DNA of 64,000 nt from Kordiimonas gwangyangensis DSM 19435 = JCM 12864 (GTDB lineage: Bacteria > Pseudomonadota > Alphaproteobacteria > Sphingomonadales > Kordiimonadaceae). Position numbers and translations under genes: made by a program. Numbering within the stretch: the first letter of the stretch is position 1; each line of letters begins with the position of its first letter. Positions 8,429 through 18,582 of the stretch are shown here, piece by piece. The notes beneath the pieces were generated by a model. That model worked only from the letters and a program-made list of their open reading frames with translations. It was not told the origin of the DNA and searched no databases. The stretch is taken from contig NZ_AQXF01000005.1 of the NCBI RefSeq assembly GCF_000375545.1, positions 325,289 to 389,288 on the forward strand. Direction: 5' to 3'.

Positions 8429-8450
8429 TCCATGACGACGCCCCTGTAGA

Positions 8451-8505
8451 GCCTTACCTGCCCCGGTAAGGCCCCTAAGGCCCCCAAGGTTCCCACCTTG
8501 GGGGC
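8451..8505. terminator. Double hairpin terminator between convergent genes
   Basis: Two perfect stem-loops lie in tandem. GCCTTACC/GGTAAGGC occupies 8451-8472. A 10-bp stem GCCCCCAAGG/CCTTGGGGGC with a 6-nt loop occupies 8480-8505 and is followed by a short T-run (8511-8514). They separate the LuxR/hydrolase gene from the convergent chemoreceptor gene and probably work in both directions. Confidence 0.75.
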
Positions 8506-8523
8506 ACCCCTTTTGCGGGCGCT

Positions 8524-9759
8524 TTAATTGCGCAGTTCGTTCAGGAAGCTGTCAGACCGCTTCTTGAGGTCACGCGATAGACGACCAAGTTCGGTCGCGG
8601 CATCGCTCAACTGGTCAGCGCTTTCAAGCGTTTGCGTCGCCGCCGCATTGACCTTGCCGATATTGAGCGACACATCCTTGGTACCCGCAGATGCTTCCTG
8701 AATATTGCGGCTGATCTCATTGGTCGCAGCAGACTGCTCCTCCGTCGCGGACGCAATTGCCGCCGCAATCTCATTGAGGGAGCGAATGGTGGTGGCGATA
8801 CCCGACACCGCCTTCACGGTGGAGCTGGTGTTGCCCTGGATGGCGTCAACCTGATGGCTGATATCCTCCGTCGCTGTGGCGGTCTGTTTCGCGAGGCTTT
8901 TCACCTCACTCGCCACCACGGCAAAGCCTTTGCCCGCGTCACCCGCGCGTGCCGCCTCAATCGTGGCGTTAAGCGCAAGAAGGTTAGTCTGGTCCGCAAT
9001 CTCGTTGATGAGGCCGACGACCTTGCCGATGGTGTCAGACGCTTCCTGCAATGTCTCAATGGTATGGGACGCGCCGTCTGCCTCGCTTGAAGCTGCTCCG
9101 GCCTGCTCGGACGATGCCTGCACTTGCCGTGCGATCTCCTCCACGGACGCCGTCAACTCTTCCGCCGCTGACGCCACGGTTTGCACGTTCGCGCTCGCCT
9201 GCTCAGCCGCTGCGGCCACTGCACCGGCCAGCGACTGGTTCTCGCGCGCCACCGTTTTCATGGTGCCTGCCACAACATCCACCTTGTCAGCAGCTTCCAG
9301 AAGGCCGGTGATCAGGCCGCCCACGCTGCTGGCAAAGGCATCGGTGATACGTTTGAGGTTGGCTTCCTCGCGGGCGATGGCCGCTTCCATGGAGGAAATG
9401 GTCTTGTTGATGGTTTCAGCGCCAGAGCCGAAGCTGCCGGTCATGCCTGTTGGCAGGAACTTGCGGTAAAATTGGCTACTGGACGCAGCATCAAGGGAGC
9501 CTGTGGCCTCGCGCACAAAGGCATCGGAAAGGTCGAGCACGCGGTTGAGGTTCGACATGCCGTCCGACAGGTGGCCATATTCGTCCCAGTCTTCCACGCG
9601 GGCTTCAAGGTCACCCGCGCGTGCGCGGTCCAACACGGTCATGATCTTGGCAAACGCGCGTTGATAGAGCGCCAGCTCTTCGGCCTTGCAGGCCACTTCA
9701 CGTTCAAGGTTGGTTGCGCGGTCACGCATCTCCGCGCGACCACCGAAATTCTCAAACAT
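8524..9759 (-). CDS. Soluble methyl-accepting chemotaxis protein (signalling half of a split Aer-like receptor)
   Basis: The 411-aa protein has no membrane segment. Residues about 10-130 are HAMP-like helices. The remainder is the chemoreceptor coiled coil, whose highly conserved hairpin tip reads [21 protein letters not shown] and then [13 protein letters not shown]. It should couple to CheW/CheA in the cytoplasm. There is no C-terminal CheR-tethering pentapeptide. The start at 9759 (MFENFGG) has GGGAGG five nt upstream, inside the end of the preceding PAS gene; the two genes overlap by 8 bp and are probably translationally coupled. A longer start at 9792 is possible but lacks such a site. 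Confidence 0.85.
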   Translation of the reverse strand: MFENFGGRAEMRDRATNLEREVACKAEELALYQRAFAKIMTVLDRARAGDLEARVEDWDEYGHLSDGMSNLNRVLDLSDAFVREATGSLDAASSSQFYRKFLPTGMTGSFGSGAETINKTISSMEAAIAREEANLKRITDAFASSVGGLITGLLEAADKVDVVAGTMKTVARENQSLAGAVAAAAEQASANVQTVASAAEELTASVEEIARQVQASSEQAGAASSEADGASHTIETLQEASDTIGKVVGLINEIADQTNLLALNATIEAARAGDAGKGFAVVASEVKSLAKQTATATEDISHQVDAIQGNTSSTVKAVSGIATTIRSLNEIAAAIASATEEQSAATNEISRNIQEASAGTKDVSLNIGKVNAAATQTLESADQLSDAATELGRLSRDLKKRSDSFLNELRN

Positions 9760-10291
9760 TCGAACCTCCCACACCCCAGATGAATTCATCATATGATTTG
9801 CCCGTCGCTTTCAACTTTGACTGCAGCAACGCGAAACTAGCCTCAAGACCCGCACGCCGGTCGGTGTGCTTTGCCTCTTCGGCTTTCAGTTCCTGGTACA
9901 GCGGAATGATTTCCTGTACCGAAGCGCGGTTTGGCGCCCGCCGGTTCGAATGATAGCCAAGCACTTTGCCTGCCCCATCTCGCGACGGTGTGACATGCGC
10001 AACCACCCAGTAATATTTGCCCGTGGCAGACATATTCTTGATCAGCGCGAATATTTCGCGGCCCGAACCAATACTGTCCCACAGCAGCTTGAATACTGCG
10101 CGCGGCATATCCGGATGGCGGATGATGCTATGTGGTTGGCCTACAACATCAGATGTATTCATTTCCGCCAATCGGCAGAACACATCATTCGCATATAGGA
10201 TTTTTCCGGTTGGATCTGTTTTGGAGACGATGATCTCGTCAGGACTGAAGGTAAGCTCCTGATCTACAGGAGTAATCTTTTGTTTCGACAT
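9752..10291 (-). CDS. Aer-like PAS-domain sensor protein
   Basis: The 179-aa protein is a single PAS domain with the signature of Aer redox sensors: [33 protein letters not shown] and [13 protein letters not shown]. In Aer this type of PAS binds FAD and reports the redox state of the electron-transport chain. A short charged helical tail follows; there is no membrane anchor, HAMP or signalling domain in this protein. These are supplied by the overlapping downstream chemoreceptor. The ATG at 10291 (MSKQK) follows AGGTGG; an in-frame GTG lies three codons upstream. Confidence 0.8.
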   Translation of the reverse strand: MSKQKITPVDQELTFSPDEIIVSKTDPTGKILYANDVFCRLAEMNTSDVVGQPHSIIRHPDMPRAVFKLLWDSIGSGREIFALIKNMSATGKYYWVVAHVTPSRDGAGKVLGYHSNRRAPNRASVQEIIPLYQELKAEEAKHTDRRAGLEASFALLQSKLKATGKSYDEFIWGVGGSNV

Positions 10292-10354
10292 AAACCCCAC
10301 CTATTAGCAACCCATGAGTCTCATTCACGGTAGAGTTCTGAATACACCTTTAAA

Positions 10355-10370
10355 GTTAATAAGCAGTTTA
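10355..10370 (-). promoter_or_regulatory. Possible CtrA-like box upstream of the PAS/MCP pair
   Basis: The minus-strand sequence TAAA-CTGCTTA-TTAAC differs by one base from the CtrA consensus TTAA-N7-TTAAC. It lies 64 bp before the PAS gene start in an AT-rich 156-bp intergenic stretch. CtrA often controls motility and chemotaxis genes in alphaproteobacteria, but AT-rich sequence produces such matches by chance. Confidence 0.25.
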
Positions 10371-10447
10371 TCGAATAATTTATTAACCTTAATAGTTGTA
10401 AACGAATAATCTGTCAGAATCACTGACCTTAATCATTAAGTAATACC

Positions 10448-13400
10448 CTAATAATCCCAGAACCATTTAAGCTTGAGACTACTACCCTGACGTGGGCCGA
10501 CCTCGGTTTCGACTAGTAAGTTCTTGGTAAGATCTATCTTCAACCTGGTTGCCGTCTCGCTAGATGCAGTAGAGGTCTCAACTTCCAGATAGATGTTTTT
10601 CCTCAAGTATTTACCGCCGGTAACGGTCGTGGCGTTCTCGTCCTCGCCTTCCGTACGACCGAAGGAAAGTGTATCGAGACCAAGCCCACGCCGAAGCTTA
10701 CCAACAACATCGAAGCTGCCACCCCCACGCAAGGTATCCATCGCAACCACAAGTTCCGCCAGTTGGAAGGCCGAAAGGTCTGACACAGACTTACCCAGTA
10801 GAATGCGCGCAAGAATTTCATCCTCCGGCAACACAGGGGTCGATGTCAGCGCAAATTCAGGTGCGGATGACGGACCACTGATCCGCAGCTGCGCTTCAAG
10901 ATTCGGCGTCGTGTGCACGGCAGTCACGGCAATATCAGGGTCAATGGTCTTGCCCCCCCGGAACGTAAGCAGGCCTTCTGTCAGTTCAAATGCTTTGCTG
11001 CCAAAGGTGAAAGACCCGTCGCGCACATTCATGCTGCCGGTAATTTCAGGGTCGTCGCTTGTGCCTGCTATCAACAGGTCGCCCTGCCACTCGCTTTTCA
11101 AGCCGCGACCTTCAAAGAAGAAGCGCCCAGGCACTTCAACCGCAATCGACAGGTTTGTCGGTCGATTTTTCACCGGCTGGTTCTGTGTAGTCAGGCCCGC
11201 CAGTTCTTCCGCACCATTGATCTCAATCACATCAATCTCGACCACGCTGCGCGGCAGTTCCTTAGGCATTTTCACGCGCATTGGCCCGGTCTTGACAGAG
11301 CCCGACAAAGTGGCATCGGTCTCCGTGCGTTCATACACAAGGGACGCAGAGGCATCACCGCGGAATTCATCAAGCCGCGCGACACGGAAATCTTCCATCT
11401 CGGCTGTCAACCTGCCAGGGAACGCCAGCTTGGACGAAAGCTCAAACCGGCCCTCGCCCGTCAGCTTGCCGTCCTCGCCGTCATTGGCGCGCAGTTCAGA
11501 CAGTTCGATATGATCTTGCGTGCCAGTGACGTGCAGCACTTCAATTTCAGCGACCAGCCCAAGGGGGTCATATTCATAGTGCCCGTCCCGGAGGTTCAGG
11601 TCGCCCGCGAAGTGCGGGTCCGACAGTTCGCCCGACAGCGTCAGCTTGCCGTCAAGTTGGCCTGTGAGCATGTGCTCGGGCCGGCGTGCGAGCAGCCAGA
11701 TGGGCGCCACGTCACCTTTCCATGTAAGCGCCATCTCAAGCGGCGCACCGTCGCGGATCGCATAGCCCTGCCGTCCCTGAAGCCGTTCATAAGGGAGGTT
11801 ACCGGTAAGTTTGCCGAATTCGGCTCCGGCTTCCACAATCGTGCCGTCAAAGCTGATCGTGCCTTCCTGCATCGTGGCCGTTATACCGCCATCATAAGTA
11901 TCTGGCGCCGCAGCAAGACGCCAGCGTGGCAAGGTAAGGCCGGTGAAGGAGACTTTGGCGTTACCCACCTCGGTGCCGCCGCTGCGGTCAAAGTCTATTA
12001 TGGCATCAACCGTACCTGCCTCGACCGAGCCGGGCCGCGCCAGATTAACCATGGTCATGCTCAGACCACGCGCATCAAGCGTCAGCTTCATGTCTTCACC
12101 CGAAAGCGTACCCTTGGCGCTCAGGGCACCACCGGCGAGATCAAGCCCCGGGATGTCGACAAGCAGGTCCTCTTCCCCGCCCCAGCGCACGACCACAGCT
12201 TCCCGCGTCGAGGCCAAGGTGTCGCCATAAGCGGCATCAAAGGTTACATCCAAACCGCCCTGCCGTGGTTTGGCGGCGAGTTTGAGGTCAAAGCGGTTGC
12301 CCAAATAGCCTGTGAGTTCTGCCCGCAGCGGGTCGCTGTCGGCGGAGTCGCCCTTCACCGTAAGGGTATCGATCTTTTCAGCGCCGCTTGCGATATTGCT
12401 TGCAGCTAGGTCAGCCTGATAGCTGATGACCTTGCCGTCCTTGTCGAACGTCACAGTGCCTTGTGCCATCTCGATCCTGACCGGGAAATGGCCAGGGCGT
12501 GCCACCCTCAGGTCCTGCACATCAAGCACAAGACCTGCAGACATGCGCTCACCGCGCATGCTGAAACTGACATCCGCCGAGCCTTCGCCGCGCAGGTTGA
12601 AAGTCTCTTCCCTGCCCGGCGCAAGCACCAGCTTCAAATTCGCGTCCATGCCCTCATCACCGCGCCATGTCAGCGCGCCTGTCGCGTCTGCGCCCGGGGA
12701 TGAAATCTTGATGGCATTCAGCGCAACCACGCCACCCGCGATACTGACGGGGCTCGTGACCTCGGTGTCACCCAGCGGGCTGAGGGCGGTGATTTTCATA
12801 TCACCTGCAACACCGCCACCTTCACCCTGCTGCGGGGTGAGAGAGAGGGAGAATGCGGGCTCACTCAATAGCACGCCGTAAGCATCAAGGGACGCGAGTG
12901 CCGTTTCCACCTTGACGGTAGGCGCAGCCGCATCGCCCTGCACGCTGCCCTTGAAAGCGGTTTCACCGGTAAGCACAGCACCCTCACCCAGAAGCTTCTC
13001 GGTTTCGCCGACCTTGCCCTCGAATTTGAGGTCAAGCTGGCTGCCGCCAACCTTGCCCTGTGCGTCAATGTCCAGATTTGCGCCATCAAGCGCGGCGTTT
13101 TCTAGCGTGAGCGTGCCGCCGTCTGCAATCAGCACCCGTGCATTGATTGTGGGCGCAGGACCTAGAAGCTCGGCAATCGCCGCGCTTTCATAAGCGAGCT
13201 TGTTGCCCTTGATCGTACCGTTCAGCCGCGCGCCCGATGCAGTCACCCCACTTGAGGTGATATCAAGGTCAAGCTGCCCGGCTGTTAGCGCACCGCCATG
13301 CCAGCGCGCGAGAAAAGCACTCGGCACCACCGCCTTGCCGGACGCGGACTTGAGGCCCTTGGGCCCGCCTTCTGCTGCGACGGTCGACGCTTGCAAATCA

Positions 13401-14737
13401 CTACCTTCAAGGCGCGACATCGCGACTTTCCAGCCCTCGCTTGCGATGTCATAGGACCAGTCGCCTTCCTCGGCCCGCACCCGCATTTCCTCAAGGCCCG
13501 GCGGCGTGAGCGTAACCGTAGCTGTTTCAACACCGCCTGACACAGTACCCTCTGCCACCCGCAGGTCACCCGTCGCCTCCAGCATCTTGAAGGTCATGCC
13601 CCTGGTGACAAGCTGGCCCGCTTTGGCGCTATAGTCCGTCAGGGTCAGATGGCCGCCCTCAAGGGTCACATGCCCTTCAGCGGCAATATCGGTAATCTCG
13701 ACCGTGGATGTCTCGAAGCGGTCCAGCTCCGCGCTCAGCTTGCCTTCATCAATCGTCACGCCGCCCTCAAGCGACACGATGCCAAACAGGCTGGCCTGCA
13801 ACCCAGTGCCGCCAAGGTCAACCATCACCTCAAGGTTATCAAGCGCATGCGGGTTTACGGTAACGTCCGCAGTCACCGCGCCGCCGAGCGACCGGGCCAA
13901 CACATCCGGTACAAACGCGTTCTCGCGTTGCCGCAGCTTGATCTTCCAGATGCCGCCTGTGGCACCACCTTCGCCGGTCACGGCAAGCTTGCCCGGCACT
14001 TCGGCCCGAAGCGTGCCCTGCCAGGCCTTAAAGCTGCCGCTCGCCGCTGCATTAGCGCTGACGCTATCACCTGGCGCGAGGCCAAGAAGGCCGGTCACCA
14101 GCCCACCCTTGCGGGCGGACACGTCGAGCTTGAGGTCGAAGGCGCTGCCATCATCCGCCGCTTCAACGGTTGCTGTGACACTGTCGGTCCTGTCCGCATT
14201 CTCAAGCACAAGATTGCCGCGCACCCGGCCTGCAGCGTAGGACGCGCGGGTGAGGTCCAGTCGGTAGCTATCGCCTTCAAAGTTCACCGCGAGGTCCACG
14301 TCATCCGCGCGCACAGCAACCGGAAGCGAGCCGCCTTCACTCTCCTCGCCACCTTTCGGCAGGCGCGAAACCGTCACTGGTTGCCCGGAAAGTGTGTTTA
14401 CATGGACTTCCCGTGACAGAAGCGCACTGGGCGACCACGCAATGCGCAGCTCCAGCGCGTCGAGCCACACGCCCTCAGCGTCTGATATGCGCAGGCCCCG
14501 CGCGGTAAAGTCACCGTATATATCACCCTCAATAGCGGTGATATCGATGCCAAATGTCTCACTATCGAGGTCGGCACTCAATGTGCCGGCAAGCCATTCG
14601 TGGCCGCTGTCGCTATTGAGCCACCACAGGAAACTTGTCGCCCCTGCAACGAGCAGCAGCGCGGTCAAGGTGATGCCCAGCGCAATACGCTTCAGCCACG
14701 CGAGGGCTGTGGTTTTATGTTCAGCCGCCCCGCTCAA
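10448..14737 (-). CDS. tamB: Translocation and assembly module subunit TamB
   Basis: The 1429-aa protein has one N-terminal membrane anchor (about residues 15-36, IALGITLTALLLVAGATSF). A very long periplasmic region of beta-strand repeats follows, ending in the TamB/DUF490 C-terminal domain (segments GRFFFEGRGL, GSFTFGSKAFEL, PEDEILARILLGKS and LETEVGPRQG). TamB spans the periplasm and works with TamA in outer-membrane protein insertion and, by recent evidence, in phospholipid transport. Length is in the usual range. The start is a TTG that overlaps the tamA stop as TTGA, so the pair is translationally coupled. Confidence 0.92.
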   Translation of the reverse strand: MSGAAEHKTTALAWLKRIALGITLTALLLVAGATSFLWWLNSDSGHEWLAGTLSADLDSETFGIDITAIEGDIYGDFTARGLRISDAEGVWLDALELRIAWSPSALLSREVHVNTLSGQPVTVSRLPKGGEESEGGSLPVAVRADDVDLAVNFEGDSYRLDLTRASYAAGRVRGNLVLENADRTDSVTATVEAADDGSAFDLKLDVSARKGGLVTGLLGLAPGDSVSANAAASGSFKAWQGTLRAEVPGKLAVTGEGGATGGIWKIKLRQRENAFVPDVLARSLGGAVTADVTVNPHALDNLEVMVDLGGTGLQASLFGIVSLEGGVTIDEGKLSAELDRFETSTVEITDIAAEGHVTLEGGHLTLTDYSAKAGQLVTRGMTFKMLEATGDLRVAEGTVSGGVETATVTLTPPGLEEMRVRAEEGDWSYDIASEGWKVAMSRLEGSDLQASTVAAEGGPKGLKSASGKAVVPSAFLARWHGGALTAGQLDLDITSSGVTASGARLNGTIKGNKLAYESAAIAELLGPAPTINARVLIADGGTLTLENAALDGANLDIDAQGKVGGSQLDLKFEGKVGETEKLLGEGAVLTGETAFKGSVQGDAAAPTVKVETALASLDAYGVLLSEPAFSLSLTPQQGEGGGVAGDMKITALSPLGDTEVTSPVSIAGGVVALNAIKISSPGADATGALTWRGDEGMDANLKLVLAPGREETFNLRGEGSADVSFSMRGERMSAGLVLDVQDLRVARPGHFPVRIEMAQGTVTFDKDGKVISYQADLAASNIASGAEKIDTLTVKGDSADSDPLRAELTGYLGNRFDLKLAAKPRQGGLDVTFDAAYGDTLASTREAVVVRWGGEEDLLVDIPGLDLAGGALSAKGTLSGEDMKLTLDARGLSMTMVNLARPGSVEAGTVDAIIDFDRSGGTEVGNAKVSFTGLTLPRWRLAAAPDTYDGGITATMQEGTISFDGTIVEAGAEFGKLTGNLPYERLQGRQGYAIRDGAPLEMALTWKGDVAPIWLLARRPEHMLTGQLDGKLTLSGELSDPHFAGDLNLRDGHYEYDPLGLVAEIEVLHVTGTQDHIELSELRANDGEDGKLTGEGRFELSSKLAFPGRLTAEMEDFRVARLDEFRGDASASLVYERTETDATLSGSVKTGPMRVKMPKELPRSVVEIDVIEINGAEELAGLTTQNQPVKNRPTNLSIAVEVPGRFFFEGRGLKSEWQGDLLIAGTSDDPEITGSMNVRDGSFTFGSKAFELTEGLLTFRGGKTIDPDIAVTAVHTTPNLEAQLRISGPSSAPEFALTSTPVLPEDEILARILLGKSVSDLSAFQLAELVVAMDTLRGGGSFDVVGKLRRGLGLDTLSFGRTEGEDENATTVTGGKYLRKNIYLEVETSTASSETATRLKIDLTKNLLVETEVGPRQGSSLKLKWFWDY

Positions 14738-16521
14738 AACGCCTGCCCCACACTGAGATAGATGGCCACCGCGCTCTCGCCTTCCTGCCGGTTGATGGGG
14801 AAGGCCACATCAAGCCGTACCGGCGCGATGGAAGTATGGTAGCGCACGCCCATGCCAGTGCCCCAGCGGAAGCCGCCAAAATCGGGTGTGGTGCTGGAAT
14901 AGACCGCACCGCCATCAATGAACGGCACAAGACTGATGGTATTGGTGATACGCACGCGGGTCTCAAAAGCGACTTCGGCCACGGACCGGCCACCGAGCGG
15001 GTCACCGTCCGCGTCTTTGGGGCCAAGTTCCTGATAGGAAAAGCCGCGCACGGACCCACCGCCGCCCGCGAAGAAACGTTCGCTGAGCGGCAGCGTGTTC
15101 TCGCCCACACCGAAGGTGGCGCCCGCACGCACACGCGCCGCTAAGGTAATGCGGCTCATCGCTTCCGACGTGAAATAGGCGGAAGCGCGAAACTCGTTGG
15201 TCAGGAAAAAGAAATTATCGCGGATGAGTGACACATTGGGCTGCACCCGCAAGTGCGCGCGGATACCGTTTTTGGGATCGAGAAGCGAACGTGTGTTGTC
15301 AAAGCCGATGCCTGCGGGCACGCCAAACAGCACATATTCGTTCCGCGCGTCATTCTCGCGCACCTGATTGGCCTTGAGCGTGAGCCCGAGCGAGCCGACA
15401 AATTCGTCGCTCAGCTTGCGTTCGACCCCCGCGAAGCTCTCAAACAGCAGCTCCTTGTAGGCCGGTGTACTCTCGCGCCCGAGGCGGGAGTTGAGGATAA
15501 GCGTCTGGCCGTAGCGACGGAAATGCGGCTTCCTGAGATCGCCGGAGACTGTCTGTTCACTCTCCCCCAGCTTGGCGGAGAATTTGAGGTTTTCACCCCG
15601 CCCCCAAGCGTTACGGTTCGCCCATGAGGCTTCGGTCTCGAAGCCTTCGCCGGTGGAATAACCAGCACCAAGCTCGATACGCCGTGGCGGCGCCTCATCC
15701 ACTTTCACAAGGATGGGTGCGCGAGAGTCCTCCTCGGTCGCTGCCTCATCCGGCTCCGCCACCTCAACGGAGGTGGAGCGGAAAAGGCCGGAGCCCATCA
15801 GTCGCTTGCGAAACTCATTCACCTCGGACTGCTCGACATATTCATCACTCGACCATGGGATCATGCGGTCAAGGTAGCTGCCCTCGGTGCGGTCCAGCCC
15901 CTCATAGCGCACGTCACCGAAGCGCACACGCGGACCTGTATCCACACGGTAGTGCACCGTCACCCCGCGGGTGGCGTGGTCCACGATCACCTGCCGGTCA
16001 TCTGCAAGCGCGAAGGGGTAGCCCTTGTCACCAAGGAAGGACAGCAACTGCTGTTCGGCCGCAACGATATCCTCAGACCGCGCCATCTGGCCCTCGATAA
16101 GCGATGGCTGCGCATCCTCAACCGTGACTTCCTGGCCTTCTTCAACAAAGGTTGTGGTGATTTTCTCAATGCCGTAGCGGGGGCCGGGGCGCACAAAAAC
16201 CACAAGGGTCACGCGCCCGCCCGTATTCTCCACCCGGCTGTCGAGCACGGCGTTATAATAACCTTCGGACTTCAGCACACGGCGGAAGGTTTCAAGGTCA
16301 GCGTCCAGGTTAGCGTCAAGCCGCGCGAGGGAGGAGATACACTCCCCATCGCTTTCCTCAAGGCGCGACACTTCGAGAAGCATCTCCCTGAGCGTTTTTG
16401 CCTTCTCAGGCGCGTCGAGCGAGAAATCGACCGCAAAGCCACTTTTCCCGCACGCGGGTTGCGCCGCCGCAGGCAGGGACATCATGCTCATGAAAAAAAT
16501 TGCGGCAATGCTGGCCCGCAC
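14734..16521 (-). CDS. tamA: Outer-membrane assembly factor TamA (BamA/Omp85 family)
   Basis: The 595-aa protein has a signal peptide (cleavage near AAAQP), three POTRA-like domains (about residues 25-270) and a C-terminal 16-strand Omp85 barrel. The RGF motif typical of Omp85 lid loops is visible in GGGGSVRGFSYQELGP. The protein ends in a terminal phenylalanine, as expected for BamA-dependent barrels. It is the outer-membrane partner of TamB, encoded directly downstream with a 4-bp overlap. The GTG start at 16521 follows a GGGGG tract. The 237 bp upstream hold no gene I can see, only the divergent promoters. Confidence 0.9.
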   Translation of the reverse strand: MRASIAAIFFMSMMSLPAAAQPACGKSGFAVDFSLDAPEKAKTLREMLLEVSRLEESDGECISSLARLDANLDADLETFRRVLKSEGYYNAVLDSRVENTGGRVTLVVFVRPGPRYGIEKITTTFVEEGQEVTVEDAQPSLIEGQMARSEDIVAAEQQLLSFLGDKGYPFALADDRQVIVDHATRGVTVHYRVDTGPRVRFGDVRYEGLDRTEGSYLDRMIPWSSDEYVEQSEVNEFRKRLMGSGLFRSTSVEVAEPDEAATEEDSRAPILVKVDEAPPRRIELGAGYSTGEGFETEASWANRNAWGRGENLKFSAKLGESEQTVSGDLRKPHFRRYGQTLILNSRLGRESTPAYKELLFESFAGVERKLSDEFVGSLGLTLKANQVRENDARNEYVLFGVPAGIGFDNTRSLLDPKNGIRAHLRVQPNVSLIRDNFFFLTNEFRASAYFTSEAMSRITLAARVRAGATFGVGENTLPLSERFFAGGGGSVRGFSYQELGPKDADGDPLGGRSVAEVAFETRVRITNTISLVPFIDGGAVYSSTTPDFGGFRWGTGMGVRYHTSIAPVRLDVAFPINRQEGESAVAIYLSVGQAF

Positions 16522-16758
16522 CGAGTTAACCCCCGGATTTATTGAGTTTTACCATAGTGTGAACGTCATGATTACCCCGCAAATGTGGCAGTTACAAGAT
16601 TGTACAACGATGAGCGGGGGACCATTGCACGCACCTCCCGCATCAGTACCACCGTGGGTTCCAGCGGCGAGAACCCTTATCCATGCAGATTCAAATTGAC
16701 CCTCGCGCAATAATATCAAAAATGGATCGCAGAAATTGTACCGCATCTGGGGGTCTGT

Positions 16759-18471
16759 ATGGCGTTCGATTTTGGCTCGTCCGAGCTTTCCATCCGTAAT
16801 CCGTTCAAACTGGAAGGCGCACTTACCTGCGGTCGGGGCCTTGTATCCCTTGCCCTTGGTGTCCTGCTCCTGCTGACCACAAAAGCGCAAGTGGCGGGCG
16901 AACCTTCCGCGACAGAGATCGTGGCCCTATTGGCCGGGGTGATTTTTGTCATCGTCGGCCTCGCGGGCACAGTGGGTGGCCTCTTTAAGCTGTTCCGTTT
17001 TTATGTCGGGCGGAATGTACCATCTGACCTGCCTCGCGCCAAAGATGCTCTCGACATCGCAAAAATGATCGAGGAGCGCGTTAATATTCATTTTGCGGAG
17101 CCTGTCGGCCTCGCAGCCCGCGCGGTTCACAGCCTGCTGCCACGGCTTCTGTTTGTGCCGGTTCCGGTCCGCCAACTGGCAGTGCGCGCATCCCACAATA
17201 TGATTCTTACACTGTTCACTTTGGCGCTGATCATGCTCGCGAAAATTTCGGGCGGCGTGGGAGTCATTCTTCTGTCTGAGGCCGCGACTGGGTGGCTTTA
17301 CCTCATGGGCGCGATCTCGATCCTCTTTATCGGGCTCAATAACTTCCCGCGCGCGTCAGTGCTGACGGACACCGACCTGCATCGGGGCAACATCGGCACG
17401 CTGGCTTTCTTCGTGATCGTTGCCGTGCTCGCACCAGTTGGCCTCTCCTATCTTGAGCATAACGAAGGGCTGCGCCTGCCCCCTGCTCCCCTTTCCGGTA
17501 CCGGATGGCTTGTAGGTGCGACACTGCTTTCTGTTATCGTCTCGGTTGCGGTGGTTATGCTGTGCACACTCAGGGCGTCGGTCGCCAACCCAAAAACCGA
17601 GGTCGCTGAGCGGATCGAACACCTTGAGGTCGGCGTTCATCCGAGTGACCTGACAAGGGCGGTTGAAGTGCAACTGACCAAACATCGCTATCTCGAAATT
17701 CCCAACCGGGAATATTTGCGGGTCCGCCCCGAACTGACGTGGGAACAAGGTACAAATCGCGGCAAGTTTGCTGGCATTCAGATTACCGAAATCCAGCCAA
17801 AACCCGTAACACTTGAACTCCCACCCCAACACAAGCTGATCCAGAACATCTCCGGCGTCGCCGCGCACGTGCTGTTGCTCATTTCCGCGATCTGGACATT
17901 CTCTTATATCTCCTCGGCTCCATTCACCAATACGGGAGATTGGTACGAGGGCCTTTTGGTGCCGCTGACTCTTGCCGTTTATGCAAAATTCCTCGCGCAG
18001 GCCGTCCATGTTTTCTGGGCTGAAGTCTGCTTCTCATCCAAGCTTACCTACCTGCGCATGGAAGGCACTTTTACCGAAGCCAAGATCGCAACCGGCAAGT
18101 CGATTTACGATTCGACGCTCAGCGAAAACACGGTCATCCAATCCCGGCTGTCCTATTATCTGTGGACCTGTGAAGCCGCGACCTCGACCTTCGCTGCATC
18201 AGGACGGCAGAACCTTGAACAGACACGCTGGCTATTGGGCTTTACCAAGGACGAAGCCCTGTGTGACGAGCTGAACACAGAAATGCACCGGTTTGGCCAA
18301 TCTGCGCAGAAGCTGGCGTCTGTCACCTCGGAAGAGGACCTTGCCAACATCGGCGCACTGGCTGGCATGAACAAGGCCTCGCGCGATCATAGCGCAAAAG
18401 CCCCGGTTATCGCTGCGGCAGAAGCGCAAGGCACCCTCCCCCCCACGAGTGGCACTGAGAGTACCGACTGA
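16759..18471 (+). CDS. Uncharacterised polytopic membrane protein
   Basis: I do not recognise this 570-aa protein. It has about eight hydrophobic segments in clusters (around residues 27-41, 53-74, 148-195, 210-230, 245-270, 367-388 and 395-420). Between them lies a soluble region at about 275-365 (ERIEHLEVGVHPSDLTRAVEVQL, then NREYLRVRPELTWEQG). The C-terminal 150 residues are helical and cytoplasmic-looking and contain TEAKIATGKSIYDSTLSENT. Nothing suggests an enzyme motif or a transporter signature. The ATG at 16759 has a GGGGGT site. The gene is flanked by unrelated genes, so context gives no function. Confidence 0.5.
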   Translation: MAFDFGSSELSIRNPFKLEGALTCGRGLVSLALGVLLLLTTKAQVAGEPSATEIVALLAGVIFVIVGLAGTVGGLFKLFRFYVGRNVPSDLPRAKDALDIAKMIEERVNIHFAEPVGLAARAVHSLLPRLLFVPVPVRQLAVRASHNMILTLFTLALIMLAKISGGVGVILLSEAATGWLYLMGAISILFIGLNNFPRASVLTDTDLHRGNIGTLAFFVIVAVLAPVGLSYLEHNEGLRLPPAPLSGTGWLVGATLLSVIVSVAVVMLCTLRASVANPKTEVAERIEHLEVGVHPSDLTRAVEVQLTKHRYLEIPNREYLRVRPELTWEQGTNRGKFAGIQITEIQPKPVTLELPPQHKLIQNISGVAAHVLLLISAIWTFSYISSAPFTNTGDWYEGLLVPLTLAVYAKFLAQAVHVFWAEVCFSSKLTYLRMEGTFTEAKIATGKSIYDSTLSENTVIQSRLSYYLWTCEAATSTFAASGRQNLEQTRWLLGFTKDEALCDELNTEMHRFGQSAQKLASVTSEEDLANIGALAGMNKASRDHSAKAPVIAAAEAQGTLPPTSGTESTD

Positions 18472-18582
18472 CGATCCGTACCGACGCCTCCTGCCCCCCA
18501 TGGACATCCTTGTCGCCACCGTCTTTAATGGCAAAAGGCGGTGGCGTTGGCACACCGCACAGAAGATTGGGGAGTTGCAATA

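Noticed and set aside
10913-12409. A 498-codon plus-strand open frame (and several shorter ones to 14416) opposite tamB
   Set aside because: Antisense to a confidently identified gene, low-complexity Arg/His/Gln composition and no family signature.
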